A stretch of DNA of 64,000 nucleotides, taken from contig NC_092650.1 in NCBI RefSeq assembly GCF_032118995.1, positions 24,686,001 to 24,750,000 on the forward strand, given 5' to 3'. Under the pieces are notes generated by a model, which saw nothing but the letters and a program-made list of their open reading frames with translations, did not search any database and was not told the origin of the DNA. Origin of the DNA: Asterias amurensis. Lineage: Eukaryota > Echinodermata > Asteroidea > Forcipulatida > Asteriidae. This document shows, in pieces, positions 1 through 12,745 of this stretch. Each line of letters starts with the position of its first letter. Within the stretch, counting starts at the first letter, position 1. The position numbers and the translations under genes were made by a program.

Positions 1-183
1 TTGTCAATAGGCCAATGGTTTTACATTAAAACCCTGATAAAGGTCATATAGGGAAAGCCTGCTTACCTTTTATCAAACATCTGCTTGGTTCAAAACAATC
101 ATATCTATGATTTTGAAATAAATGTATCTTTCCTTTGTCTTTCTTGTGTAAACAATAAGTTGATAAAATCGACACTCAGACAG

Positions 184-241
184 TATAAATAACCCCCCTT
201 AAACAGCTATTCTTCACTCTGAAACATCGCCTTCCTGACTG
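184..241 (+). promoter_or_regulatory. Core promoter and untranslated first exon of the S8 protease gene
   Basis: A TATA box (TATAAATA) lies at 184-191. An initiator-like TCACTCT follows, with its A at 216, 32 bases downstream of the TATA box. A 26-base untranslated exon (216-241) would then end at the splice donor GTAAGT at 242. The same arrangement, with the same 26-base exon length and the same bases after the donor, recurs at 49802-49858 before the paralogous locus. This conservation is the main support. The transcription start is inferred from spacing only. Confidence 0.65.
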
Positions 242-356
242 GTAAGTTGGCTTTATTTTGTTCAGCATAACTACAGTTCTTTTAGTTTGCTTTTCAGCTC
301 TGTGTCCGCGGCTCGACTCCAGGCGTGGAAAGAAGCCCCGTTTGGGGGTGGGGTTT

Positions 357-700
357 TAAAGGAACTGGACACTGTTGGTTACTACTCTATTGTAAATAGT
401 GTTTAACACAGAAACTTCATTGGTAACGAGCATTTAAGAGCTATTGATAGCATAAAACATTATGAGAAACGGCACCTTCTGATGTAAACGTAGAGATTGT
501 TTTTTAGAAAGAGGTAATTGCTCACTTCAGCAGAAGCCTTTTAATATGTATCTGAAAACACACAAAGTTGTGCAACAAGGGTGTTTTTTTCTTTCACTAT
601 TCTCTTCCAACTTCGATGACCAATCGAGCACAAACGTACACAGGTTTGTTATTTTAGGCATAAATATGTTGGGATACACCGAGTTAAAAGACTGGACTTC
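357..700 (+). repeat. MITE-A copy in the 5' UTR intron of the protease gene
   Basis: A diverged copy with the ACTGGACACT...TTGG start and recognisable internal blocks (GAGAAACGGC, AACAAGGGTGTTTTTT, CACAGGTTTGTTATTTTA). It lies between the promoter and the start codon exon. Confidence 0.7.
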
Positions 701-841
701 AACCATTACTGTAGCTACACGCAAGTGAGTTATTACTTTACAGTAACATTTCAGCAATATTATGAATTTTAATTTGCTCTACCAAAATCAAACTTTTGAT
801 TCAACCGTTCTCATAGTAAGCCGACTCCCTCATATTCAACC

Positions 842-3800
842 ATGAAGCTACTCTTGTTGTGTCTGTGTGTGGCCGCTGCCAACGCCGCCCTTGCTCCAAT
901 TTACATGTCCCAGCGACGTGGAATTCCAAACAGCTTCATCATCAAAGCTAAGGTATTGTTATATTGCTTGATAACAGGGAATTTGAAGACAATATGAAGT
1001 CGTTTTGGTCTTGATTAGCACTCCCCATGGCACCATGGAAAGTTTGCAACACAATGGAACTGAACAGTCGTATAAAAAACATCCAGATATTCTGGTTGAA
1101 TTAAACAAAGGCTTAACAAGTTTTGTGGTTTAGAGCACAGCTGTCTCCCCCAAAAAAACTTTGAGAATAAATTCACACCCAAAAAACAAGTAATTGTGCC
1201 TGTTTAAGAGTGAGTCTCTTGTGTTCAAATTTGAAGAAAAAAAAATCATTAGGATTGTTCTGTAATTTTTAAATAACTTCTTATACTGAGTTTTTTTTTT
1301 AATTGTAGTTTTCTGATGGCATTATTGTCAATTATTAGCATGTGTCGATAAATGAAACCTACGTGGTCGAATGTTTAAGAAAGAAAATAAATATATATAT
1401 ATATATATATATATGTAGTTTTACTAATATCGCCTCGCATGGGTTAGGTTTTCAGTTGTACCTGAACCGTTGCTTGAATTAAATAAAAAGCTACTTTTTT
1501 GGATGCTTTCATCTTTCACCTCACAGGATGCATCCGTGTTGGACCAGCTAGAGAAGGATATACTCGGCGAGTTTCAGACCATGCGAATGCCGACCCCGAA
1601 GGTGTCCAAGATCCGTGATCTGATTCCCGTTTTGAATCTACCAATCCCACCTCATCTTATCAATATTGTAAGTCATAAGATTGACAGGTGCACCACCAAT
1701 GTAGGTGTGTCACCTCTGATCCAATTGAGTTTTCTGAATAAATAAAAACTCGCCTGAGATCAAAGATTCACATAAAACTTACACGGTATAATGATAATGA
1801 TAGTGGAAAACATCCTTTAAAATATTTCTGTCTGAAATGTCATATTGGATGAGCAATAAAGAACATTATATAACACCCAAGCAGATCCTTGCCATTTGAT
1901 TGGAGGATTGTCCGTCACGTGATAGCAAATAAAAGTACCATTGCACGCTGAGTCACTCACCGTGCTTTTTCGTTCCATCCGAAAAGTACCATTGCACGCT
2001 CCTAGCGTGCAATGGTACTTTTCGGATGGAAAGAAAAAGCTGAGTAAAAACATCACTGCGTGCGCGTGTCTTTGGTAACGCAGTGTTACTGCAAGGCATA
2101 TATTAGTAAATTACTAGCATTCGGCTTCTACAATTAAAAATTGAAGGCCTACGCTTTGTTTGTTTTGAAAGTTGTATCTTTCAATCAAAATGACAAAGAT
2201 CTACATGGATGTTAAAACAAATAATGAATGTTTTTCATTCGTGCAATGGTGCGAATATGTTCATTCGTTGAAAGCTGGAATGTTCCATTCAACTCGGCTC
2301 CGCCTCGTTGAATAGAACATTCCATCTTTCATCTCATGAACATATTCGCACCATTGCACTCACGCACCATTGCACTCATAAACATTCATTATGTGTATAC
2401 TAACCGTTTGAAGTTTATCGCTCAGTGAGCGTTTTATACGATTTTTTAATCGATGTCGTGCAAAATGTGTTATCTGTTTTTCAGGCTATTTTCTCTTTCC
2501 CAGATGGCCGATGGATCTCAAAGTTTTTCGTCAGTTAATGTATATTGGTGGATTACATAAAGTGCTAACACTGCCATCAACTGTTTTGTTATCACAAAAT
2601 AATTATGTAATGTTCTTAAAAAGGCACTGAACACTATTGGTAATTACTCCAATTAATAGTTAGCATAAAACCTAACTTGGTATAACAAGCAATGGAGACC
2701 TGTTGATGGTATAAAACATTGTGGGAAACGGTCAGCAACGTAGTTTTTGAGAAAGATGTAATTTCTCACTCATATAATATTCAACTGAAGCCTTTTATTA
2801 TGCATCTGAAAGCACAAAAAGTGATGCAACAAGTCATTGCTCTTTTGCAACTTCAACGACCAATAACGAGTCACAATTTTTCTCAGATCTGTTATTGTAT
2901 TCATAACTGTGGAATACACCACGTGAGAAAACTAGTCTTTGACAATTACCAAAGGTGTCCAGCGCTTTTAAAATGACTGTATCTTTACATGTAATTAAGA
3001 ATGCATTCTTATTTTCATAGATCCGCGCCATTGATGGTATCGAGTACATCGAGCAAGAATCGATGATGGAGACCCTCGGGCAGCAAGTCAACCCGACCTG
3101 GGGTATTGACAGAATCGACTCTAGGGACGGCATTGATGGCGTGTACTACTACAGAGATCACCGTTAGTTAATCCGAATCAGGGTGGATTGTACAATGAAT
3201 TAATGAGACTAGGGCCGTGTCCGAAATGGCGACTTTGGCTACAGCTACGGCTAGATCGCGCGCGTCTGCCTATTCTTCAACACTGGTAGACGCGCTGATC
3301 TAGACGTAGCTGTCGTCGAAGTCGTCGTTTCGGACACGGCCTAATCTTATCTCGAGTTAGGACGAGTTACTATAGTCCTGTCTTTTAAGTTTTAAGTGTC
3401 TCATTATCTCATATAGTCTAAAGTTATAGAGACTAGTCCTACTCTTTGTGAAATCGACACACGGTCACTTTTTATCAACTTAATCAACCAATCAATCAAT
3501 CAGTTTATTTCCACAGTATCAAAATCACAACCAATATCAAATCAAAGGCAATGTAAATTCGAAAATAAGAAATAAGTATATAGTTATACGAAGCGCTGGA
3601 TAGTGATGGGGTTCTGCCAAAAAATGTTGGTTTTCCTGTTATACAAAAGTATGTTCAGATAAACAAAATCCAGAAATAGTGATTTCACTGTTTCAAAAGT
3701 TCGCAAATTTCCAGACTCCGTCAAGTAAAATATTTTGTATTTTCGCCGCAATTTTACAGGCCGCCGTAACATTGATTATGATTACTTACTAGCGTACTTA

Positions 3801-6800
3801 CAATCAACCACATTTTGCCGAAACAACTTCACATCATATTTTGTATTACCAACATCCTTGTAAAACATGTACAAACTCATGTTAAGGGTATTTTTTTCTT
3901 ACGGAATGAAACAACTTTCCCGGCGATTTTGCTGCCAGCAAATAAATAGCGTTCCGTAATCCTGCAGCAAAAATCTCGGAAAAGTTGGTTCCTTGTTATA
4001 TACAAAAGTATGTCTCGATAAACACCATCCGGAAATAATGATGTCGGCATCTCAAGCGAGTATATTAACTAGAGTGATTTTATTTCGTCATTCTGTGTTG
4101 TTCGTGATTCCAATTTTTGTCTTCACAACTAAACACACAATAACAAAAGAAATTACAAAACTCGCATTAGATGAATAAATTATTTTTTATATAATAATTC
4201 CATGCGCCTCATTGTGACGTGCCGTGGCTCATAGGTTTAAAGCACTTCACTCGAGCTCTGATTCGAGAATCGTGATACTTGTAGCTTTAGGCAGGAAACT
4301 TAACCAAGTTATTGATACGTCCTTCGGATGAGACGTAAATCCTACGGTCCCGTGCGTTGTGTAGCCCCTAGTAAACCCTTATAAGGTGCTAACATTAACA
4401 TGTGTATACTAATCGGGTTGAGTACCATGTTGATAGATTTATAAAACTTCGATAATATCATTATAATTGTTATTAATTATTCATTATAACGTATACATTT
4501 TGCACACTATTGTTTACTGTTTGAACAGTCTTGGGAGAAGGGGCTCACGTCTACATCGTGGATACCGGTATGAGAACATCTCATTCAGAGTTTCAAGGTC
4601 GCGCCTCACTCATTTTCGGTGGGCCAGACGACAACGGCCATGGAACCCATTGTGGTGGTACTGTCGCTGGAGCTACCTTCGGAATTGCACGCAAAGCGTG
4701 GATTTACAGTGCTAAAGTATGCTTCAACTCCGCTGGTTGCCCTACCTACACGATCCTCGACGGTAAGTGTCATGTCATAACAGTGATCATTCGTTTTACA
4801 CGTTCAAAGCACCGTTACACGTTCAGATCTTGCCATTGCCCATTCACAAGCTCGATACTGAGGGCTCCAACCTACTGGGACTGTTGTCTTTATTAAACAC
4901 TGTAGATATTCATGTTATTCAATAGGTATACACTATTTAGAACAAAGTTCCACGGCTATAAAACAGTCAATCCGCACCCCATGCGCTATTAAGCTAAAAT
5001 GTGATGTTTTATCTGCGGTGTTTAGTGGGTTTTTTTCATGCGTGCCCTCGGTTTGAATATTTAATAAGTCGAAAGGGCTTCTGAAATTCCGTCTTCGGTC
5101 CCATCTGAAAAGTATTGATAGAAATTGTGTAGCAGTACATTGAAATAAAGAGCATTATTATCTGTTGTTTAAAAGAAAATTCGATGCAACTCAAATTTTC
5201 AAAAGTAAAATGTGTACGTAAAAAATTACTTTTGGTGTTATTTTAACCCTTATGATGTAAATTGTTATTCTCTCTTCGGTATATGTAACAACAGCCACGG
5301 TGTCAGTTTTAACATCCCAGTTTCTGGGCTCTTGTGGGAGCTAGCATAATGTCTTTTGCCATGTAACTTCCTCATTAACATGAACACCATTTTTTAATAC
5401 AAAGTTGTTTCCACTTGTGTGTAGGGTTGAATGCAGTTTCGCAGAGACCGAAAGGTGTTGTATCAATGTCTCTTGGTGGCGGTATCTCCCCTTCCCTCGA
5501 TGCTGGAGTTCAGGCACTGATCGATACTGGTTACGTACTTTCCATCGCGGCAGGAAACTCCAACTCGGACGCATGCAACAACTCACCTGCCCGCGTTCCC
5601 GACGTAAGTTGCATACCCGGTCTATAAACACTTGTGTTTTTTATATATATAATATATGATCTTTATTCTTTATAATTAGAATTAGAATTAGAATGATTTA
5701 TTCAGCCAACGTTAAAAAGTTAAAAACCATTGACCATTGTTAGTTGCATCATGATGCAACTTGCTCTCTAATACTACCCTTTCATGTTTTCCCTGCATTG
5801 TTATCGAACAATGCATTTACCGCTTTTATGGTCCAGTAACCCACCCTTTCATACTAAACATCCTTTGTCCTCGCCACTTTACTCCTACTGGTTCATAGCC
5901 ACCAATATTGTTTCTGAAATAGAAACTTTGATTGGCTGTTATTTTCCCGCTTCTTTCTGGATCCTTCCCTTAATCCCTTTCCCCTCTCTTTTTCTATAAA
6001 TTGGTACGTGTATGTGTGTACTTGTTTTATGCCAGAAATCAGAAATCAGGATGAATGTCGGTACGGCAACCGCTAAGTAGTTCAATAACAATATACTCTC
6101 TAAATGCAGAGGAGTGAAACGGCACTCTTTGAAGAGCCATTTGAGGGACAACTCTTGTTCGAGTTGTCGTCCACTCTTTTAGATTGAAGATTGCATCTTT
6201 TTTAGTGATTTTTCACTCTGTCCTGGAACGAAACCCCTCTAAAACAGTGAAATAACCACCACTCTTTTTGAAGAGCCATATGAGGGAAAACTCAGAATGT
6301 ATGGTGGTATGGTATGTATGGTGGTGAAAGAGTGGTGTTTTTCGCTCTTTTACATTTTGAGAGTACAATTTCTTTTCAAAGTAGCTAACAATCAAAAACA
6401 CCAAACAATCAACCAGCACAATACCATTAAGAATGTGACTTAAAATTAATAAACGTACTTAGAGGAAAACGTTGTTGGTAGAAAACTACATTAAGAATCA
6501 GGGTGTAAGAATAAAAGAAGAAAAAAATAGGGTGATAAAAACACCAAACCGTTTGTAAAGTACTGGGCGGATAAAAACAAAAACGAACATTTTTACTCGG
6601 ATAAAAACGCGGACACTACATGTTTATCGATATCTAATTAAGAACAATGGACTCAAGCTCTAGGTCCAATTTCATAAAAAAACTGAGCCTCTTCATCACA
6701 AAATTTGCTTAAAGGCAGACGGCACTATTGGTAATTACTCAAAATAATTATAAGCATAAAACCTTAGTTGGTAAAGAGTAATGGGGAGCTGTTGATGGTA

Positions 6801-9800
6801 AAACGCATTGTGAGAAACGGCACCCCTGAAGTAACGTAGTTTTCGAGAAAGAAGTAATTTTCCACGAGTTTGATTCGAGACCTCACAACTAGATTTTGAG
6901 GTCTCGAAATCAAGCATCTGATAGCACACAACTTCGTGTGACAAGGATGTTTTTCTTACAATTTTATCTCGCAAACCGACGACCAATTGAGCTCAAATTT
7001 TCACAGGTTTGTTATTTTAGGCATGTTGAAATACACCAAGTGAAGGATAGACTGATCTTTGACAACCAATAGCGCCCAGTGTCTTTAAGCTAAAAAATAA
7101 TCATTGCTTTGCAAAAATTCAGACAAAATACTTATTATATAAGTGATTGGTATTGCTGATCCAATGTAGGCCTATTGGTGCAGAACTCCGTTGTGCCCAG
7201 ACAAACAATTTTGACCCTTATATTACCTTGATAAAATATAAGAATGTTTTTGATTGCAATTTGTCGTTGTTGTCTCCATTATCTAACAATTATTTAAGAT
7301 GTGTACAGCGCACATCTGCCTATAATGGTACCAGAGGCGCCCAAACAGATTCACTACCACAACTCAAACACAAACAGTAAAAAACTATTTAAAAAAGTAA
7401 CAAATATTGGCTTTAGACCATACAACTTTAATACTTATTAGTAGGCCTATTTAACATAAAAAATATTCTTCTTTCAGGCAATCACCGTGGCAGCCTCAGA
7501 CAATCAGGACAAAATTGCATCTTTCTCATGCTGGGGCAGCTGTGTTGATATCTTCGCACCCGGTGTAAACATTGAAAGTGCCAGTCATAATTTTGACACT
7601 GGCTCTGCTACCATGTCAGGCACATCAATGGCTTGCCCACACGTTTCAGGTAAGTCTCATTGTTTCAAAATAATACTAGTTATTTAATTGTGTAGTTGTT
7701 TTGTTTGTTTGTTGGATAAAACAAGTTTTTCTATAAAAAGACGTCGAAATGTGTTCTATTTTGGTCTTTCACTTACGTTTTTTTAGATAATATACTTGCT
7801 AACGTGCCAAGTTGCAGCTATAAATTTATGCAGGTACAACCATGTACAAATCTATCTTGTGGGAGTCTCAAATCTGAAAAGAGCCGGTGTGGTCTCGACG
7901 TTTCGAACAGTATACTCTGCTCGTCTTCAACACTCACACAACAGAGATTTACACATTGTTGTACCCGCAAGTCTACTATTTATTTATAGTTTATTCCTAT
8001 TTATCCACACCATGCAAAGCTTCAAACAATACTTTGCCATAGTTGCATTGAAGACACTGGACACTATTGGTAATTGTCAAAGACTAGTCTTCACAGGTGG
8101 TGGATCTCAACATATGCATAAAATGACAAACCTGTGAACATTTGAGCTCAATCGGTCGTCGAAGTTGCGAGATAATATGAAAAAAATAAACACCCTTGTC
8201 GCACCATGTCCATACATAGTTGTGTGCTTTATGCTTGATTTCGATACCTCAAATTCTAAATCTGAGGTCTCGAAATCAAATTTGTGGAAAATTGCTTCTT
8301 TCCCGAAATTTACGTCAATTGAGAGGGAGCTGTTTCTCACAATGTTTTATATTATAACACCCCTTGCAAGTATTCTGCCTGCTCATTGGTTTAGAGCGCG
8401 TCACATGACATGTCTTAGTTTTGCCTAGCCCTATATAGGACTCTTTCTCTGTACACAGGAACAGAGTCCTAACTATTGAGGCCCGTTTCTGGGGCGGAAA
8501 AATTTCACAGCTTCATAACTTAAATCTTACCTGCAACAAGCCACTAATTTCAACAGATTCACATTCCATTGCGGCATACATTTTTCTGCGGTGGGTTTTG
8601 GTCCTCATATTTTCCTCACAAATCCGTCATTTTCGTGAAATAATGCAGCTTCCAACGTTAAAAAATTCCCGTTTCGATCGTTTTCTCACAGTGTTGTCTG
8701 TTGTCGTGCGTACGCGTATACATTCGCGTGCAAGACGCACGATGCAAGCTTAGACGCATGAATTCTTGGTCACCGTATCTTGACTGCACAGCGTTAACAC
8801 GCAACACAATTCAAAATGTGCGCGTCGTGCGTCTTCCGTACACACGGCAGACTGTGAGAGTACGAACAAAAACGGGAATTCCTTAACGTTGGGAGCTGCA
8901 TTATTTCATGAAAATAACGGATTTGTGAAGAATGTATGACGATCAAAACCCACCGCAGAAAAACATATGCTGCCATGGAATGTGAATTTGTTGAAATTGG
9001 TGCTTTCTTGCCGGTAAGATTTGAGTTATGAAGCTGTGAAGATTTTCTGCCCCAGAAATGTACCCTGATGTCCAGGACGTTACTGTAGTACAATACGAAA
9101 GTGTAAGGCCGCCAGGGCTAGACGACGGCCGTGTGATAGTGCGTCGGTTTGCCATGCGCTAGTAGTCCGAAGACTAGCACACGGCGCCGTGCGCTAGTCC
9201 GACAGACTAGCACACGGCGTGCAGTACCCAGACGTCCGTTGCGCGTACGAGGATGATAAATTAATAGTCTGTAACCATTTCGGATTGCACGACACTAAAT
9301 GCAACACAGTAAGTAAAAGTGTTTGCAATCTGTATTCGCGTCGTCCGTGGGTTGTAGCATTCAGGTCTGTAACTTAATAATAATAGTACAATATTTAGAA
9401 ATGTTTGGGGTGTTATAAAACAAATATTGAATGCTTTTACTCGTGCAATGGTTAAAAACTATGACTCCCTCGGTGATCCCCGGAGCGTTCTATTTTCCCT
9501 CGGCTTCGCCTCGGGAAAATAGAACGTTCCGGGGATCACCTCGGGAGTCATAGTTTTAACCAAAGCACTCGAAGCAGTCAATATTTGTATACTATCAACC
9601 TTTCCCCATTACTCGTAATCAAGAAAAGGTTTAATGATAATAATTATTTTGAGTAATTACCAATAGTGTCCACTGCCTCTAAGACTCCATTTCTGAAGCT
9701 TCTGTTTCTTTGCGCTTCGTATAACAGCGGTATTTTAGCTATTACCTGTGTTGGGGGTTGGTTAAACGTGGAGTCGGCAAGCCTTTGAGGCGGCACAATG

Positions 9801-11564
9801 AATTTGAAATCAGGTGTTGCAATCATGAGTATTGAGGAGCGATCCTTTTGCAGCACACATTTTGGCTAAACTTTGAACACTCAGCAGGGTGGATATGTGC
9901 GCTCTACAAGACTTATTACTAATACTATTACTATTAAACTGGGATGGGTGCAGCTTGGCGTCACAGCCGTGAGGTGCAGGTGAAGTAAGAAAATAGAAAG
10001 TGCAGACAAAAAAAACACAAGAAGTTGTAAAAACATTAATATGCGTTCTTTCTAAAGACTTTGTTCGCCATTCGAATTGTCGGAACAAAGTTTGTCATTA
10101 TGCGAGTTATCCGGTGAACAAAAATTATCGTTACTAAAAGAAAATCTATCTGCAACACAAATGTTAAAGTCTATCCATTTGTTTTTAAATGTTCCCTTGC
10201 TCAGTGTCACTCACCAATAATAATTATACTCCCGGTTTAAAGCCATACCGTTGGGGACGTGTTTATAGAGTTAGTTTGTTTTAAGCTGAAAGGTAATTGG
10301 TTTAGGCATAATACTTGAGCGTGTAGGCCTACAACGAGGGTGCAATATTTGAAGTAACCTACACCACCAGCCGCCTTTATATTTTAAAAGCACAGTCTGT
10401 GCATGAAGTTGTAGCTGGTGCTCGACTATGCGGCATAGTGTCAACCAATACCAATGTTGTTGTTGTGTTTTTTGTTGCCCTTTTTTTGGGGGGGGGGTCT
10501 GTCCGGAGGAACATGATGTATTTAAGTGTATGAAAATTTTCAGGGAACCCCTGCCGCATAACAGGCATGGTAGTCAAGACAAACTGACAACATTAAATGT
10601 TTGCAATTTCAGGTGTTGCTACACTGTACTTTGCTAAATATGGAAGCGCAAATGGTGTAGCATCGCAACTGATTGCCGATGCGAGCCAATGGAAAATATA
10701 TGACACCAAAGGATCTCCCAACAGACTCCTTTTTACTGGATCGGTGAGTACCTCAGATGGCTGTGTTTTTTTCTTTTTTCTTTTACAGAACTCGGCTGGA
10801 AAGTACAGAGTAGGCCTATAGAATGCTAACACACATCGGTTTATAGGGGTAAAACCAAAACGATGAATATTCTTCATCCCCGATGCAAATCTTACATCTA
10901 AAGCTAACACACATCGGCGTATGTGGGTAAAACCAAATGGATGAATATACCTCAGACCTCAAAAACAAATATATATGTATACATTTAACTAAAAATTGTG
11001 TTGGTATTAACTCGCTGTGCACCCCACGGCAGCAAAACAGACCACACGGCTAGACCTCCCTCATATTCAAATCTTACACGCAAATGGCTTATATTGGTGT
11101 ACATTTCAATTAAAGACACTGGACGCCTTCGGTAATTTTCATTAGACCAGTTTTCTTGCTCGGTGTATCTTAACATATGCACAGAATAACAAACTTGCGA
11201 AAATTTGAACTCAACTGGTCGTCGAAGCTGCGAGATAATGGAGGTAGAAAAAGCACGTGAAGTTGTGTGCTTTCAGATGCTTGAATCGAGACCTCAAAAT
11301 CTAATTCTAAGGTCTCCAATGAAATTCAAATATTTGAGTGAGATATAACTTCTTTCTCGAAAACTACGTTATTTCGGAGGAAGCCGTTTCTCACCATGTT
11401 TTATACTATCAACATCTCTCCATTGATCGCTAAAAAGTTAATGCTCACCATTATTTTGAGTAATTATCAGGTAGTGTCCACCTTTAAGGACAACGATTTT
11501 TACCATTAAGCATTAACTGTTATGTGTCAATAAGGTGTTTAACCCTTTTTTGCAGCTGGTGTAA
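842..11564 (+). CDS. Secreted proteinase K-type subtilase (peptidase family S8), 8 coding exons
   Basis: Coding exons are 842-952, 1527-1667, 3021-3162, 4529-4762, 5425-5603, 7478-7649, 10613-10743 and 11556-11564. Each is flanked by AG/GT and all phases join, giving 372 residues. Residues 1-16 are a signal peptide ([15 protein letters not shown]). An inhibitor I9-type prodomain runs to about residue 104, and the mature enzyme probably starts near residues 105-107, before the PTWGIDRID segment. The catalytic Asp is D143 (YIVDTG), His is H169 ([13 protein letters not shown]), the oxyanion Asn is N254 (AAGN) and the nucleophile is S319 ([12 protein letters not shown]). Length and motif spacing fit the proteinase K/aqualysin group, which also contains PCSK9, but there is no extra C-terminal domain. 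The last exon adds only Leu-Val and a stop. Polyadenylation signal AATAAA is at 12102. It should be an active secreted endopeptidase that removes its own prodomain; substrates are unknown. A broken paralogue lies at 49802-63628. Confidence 0.9.
1389..1414. repeat. (AT)n microsatellite
   Basis: An uninterrupted AT dinucleotide run in intron 1 of the protease gene. Confidence 0.95.
1964..2040. repeat. Near-perfect 37-bp hairpin with 3-nt loop
   Basis: The arms 1964-2000 and 2004-2040 are reverse complements with one mismatch, separated by CCT. A further copy of the arm core, AAAGTACCATTGCACGCT, stands at about 1932. It lies in intron 2 of the protease gene. Confidence 0.85.
2213..2400. repeat. 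Fold-back element with CGGCTCCGCCTCG centre
   Basis: Inverted arms (AATGAATGTTTTTCATTCGTGC... against ...CATAAACATTCATT) meet at a CTCGGCTCCGCCTCG centre. The architecture matches the fold-backs at 9420 and 62930, although the arm sequence differs. Confidence 0.7.
2618..2972 (+). repeat. MITE-A copy
   Basis: Both ends are visible: CACTGAACACTATTGGTAAT at the start, and AATTACCAAAGGTGTCCAG with TTTTAA at the end. It lies just upstream of the third coding exon. Confidence 0.75.
3211..3343. repeat. Palindromic element with GGCCGTGTCCGAAA ends
   Basis: The ends AGGGCCGTGTCCGAAA and TTTCGGACACGGCCT are inverted repeats. Further pairing continues inward (CTAGATC...GATCTAG). It starts about 50 bases after the exon 3 donor. 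Confidence 0.75.
4205..4415 (+). mobile_element. Probable tRNA-derived SINE
   Basis: A TGGCTCATAGG stretch resembles an RNA polymerase III A box, and GATTCGAGAATC about 30 bases later resembles a B box. A downstream core (CTTCGGATGAGACGTAAA then GGTCCCGTG) is the kind seen in many invertebrate SINEs. It ends close to a GTGCTAACATTAACATG tail that is partly shared with 42715-42815. It lies about 110 bases before the Asp/His exon of the protease gene. The family is not named. Confidence 0.5.
5604..7477. other. Intron between the Asn and Ser exons of the protease gene
   Basis: No exon was seen. It contains a repeated block with GAAGAGCCAT...TGAGGGA...AACTC at about 6131 and 6269, a MITE-A copy, and otherwise unassigned AT-rich sequence. 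Confidence 0.7.
6709..7088 (+). repeat. MITE-A copy
   Basis: A full-length copy with the internal palindrome GATTCGAGACCTC...GAGGTCTCGAAATC at about 6880-6915. Confidence 0.8.
8048..8345 (-). repeat. MITE-A copy, reverse orientation, truncated by another element
   Basis: It starts at ACACTGGACACTATTGGTAAT and stops at TTTTATATTATAACACCCC, where the element at 8343 begins. Confidence 0.75.
8343..9420. repeat. Composite element with TTATAACACCCC terminal repeats and a 0.6 kb hairpin inside
   Basis: The ends TTATAACACCCC and GGGGTGTTATAA are inverted. The left part carries CATTGGTTTAGAGCGCGTCA. Within it, two arms of about 210 bases (about 8483-8690 and 8845-9062) are inverted copies around a GC-richer loop. 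A shorter relative without the big hairpin is at 62572-62911. Confidence 0.75.
9420..9595. repeat. Fold-back element with CTCGGCTTCGCCTCG centre
   Basis: Long arms (ATGACTCCCTCGGTGATCCC and its reverse complement with one or two changes) flank CCCTCGGCTTCGCCTCGGG. It is nearly identical to 62908-63085. Confidence 0.85.
9632..9685. repeat. Solo MITE-A terminus
   Basis: Only the terminal block TTGAGTAATTACCAATAGTG with TCCACTGCCTCTAAG is present. Confidence 0.6.
10825..10965. repeat. Two-copy direct repeat around GCTAACACACATCGG
   Basis: GCTAACACACATCGGTTTAT at about 10829 and GCTAACACACATCGGCGTAT at about 10901 are each followed by GGGTAAAACCAAA and GATGAATAT. A related piece is at 18508-18570. 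Confidence 0.6.
11110..11487 (-). repeat. MITE-A copy, reverse orientation
   Basis: Bounded by TTAAAGACACTGGACGCC and GTGTCCACCTTTAA in the last intron of the protease gene. Confidence 0.75.
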
Positions 11565-12099
11565 ACGAAAGAACGATATGGACATGAATGATGTTTCAGG
11601 CATAGTCACGGACGTGGAACTTGAAGCTGTTAATGGCAGCAGACAACATGGTCCCCTCTTCAAAGAAACAATAACTTTAGATTCCAGTTTCGCACTGGGC
11701 GCACTGGTCTTGTATAACTCCATCTCTCGCTGAAACAAACCATCTTAATTACAAATGTCTATTGCTTCCTGTCCGTTTTGTCCGATGCCTCCTTTTGTTT
11801 AAGTTAATTGCAGTAATGTCAAAATTAATTTGTGATCAGGCGGCCAACTTGTGGAGAACAGTACACGAACATTTTGCAATTACAAGGGCCACTCGTTTTT
11901 TTGTCCTTCTTGATTTTGTCTTTATTTATAAGTATTATTGTAAGCAATACAATAATTCAAATCAAAATGGCGGATTGGTGCCGACGATCTCTTCCTTTTT
12001 GATGTGTCAACAATCCAGATGTGCTTTCTACCGAAGCCTGAATCGCTCACACTATTTCCAGTATTACGGTTAATACGAGAACAGGTCCTAGATCTGATA

Positions 12100-12110
12100 T
12101 TAATAAAAGA
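12100..12110 (+). promoter_or_regulatory. Polyadenylation signal of the S8 protease gene
   Basis: AATAAA at 12102-12107, about 540 bases after the TAA stop at 11562. It is the first canonical signal I see downstream of the stop. Confidence 0.5.
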
Positions 12111-12394
12111 GTAATTAAAATACGCAGATAAATTCTTGTTACAGGCTGTGTTCTATTTGAGTCTCTTTTTGGTAGAGAATAAAAGTATATAATTTGAGTG
12201 AGACGACGGTAGCCGAAGAAAGAGCCACCCTTTAAGTTTTGACCCTTGAGAGACTTAGTAACAAAGATTCTAGCACATTTTGTACCGCCTATTCCAACGT
12301 TCAGTGTCCTTACAGCGGATAAGTCCTTGATATTCTAGAATGGACTATTCCATTAGATGGGGTTCAGGTCCATGAGTAGGTTTTAATGGGGCCG

Positions 12395-12745
12395 TTTACT
12401 CATTTACTTCGTACCCAAAATCGTAGCACACTGCAGACCTACCCGAAGACAAAATTTCATAAAATATGTTAGCAGCCGTTTTGTGCTTACGGAGCGTCCC
12501 TTAGCATAATTTATATTTCATAAAGCTGTTTACCGTATTAAGCAGGGTTGATGTTGGCTTACCCCCGGTTGGCACATGAGTGACGAAACAAAGCAAATCC
12601 ATTGTGAACGTGCATATATGTGCCTTGCAATTTTCTGGTTACTTGACCAATCAAGGTGAAAAACGTTTTTGCTTAATGTACATTTTCTGCAACACTAAGC
12701 ACACAAATTTGCTTACCGGTAAAGAGTTTTATGAAATGGATCCAT
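12395..12745. repeat. Element with GCTTACCGTAAGC-type ends
   Basis: GTGCTTACGGAGC, GCTGTTTACCGTATTAAGCA and GCTTACCGGTAAAGAGTTTTATGAAAT form nested inverted blocks. A close relative is at 19625-19917. Confidence 0.55.
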
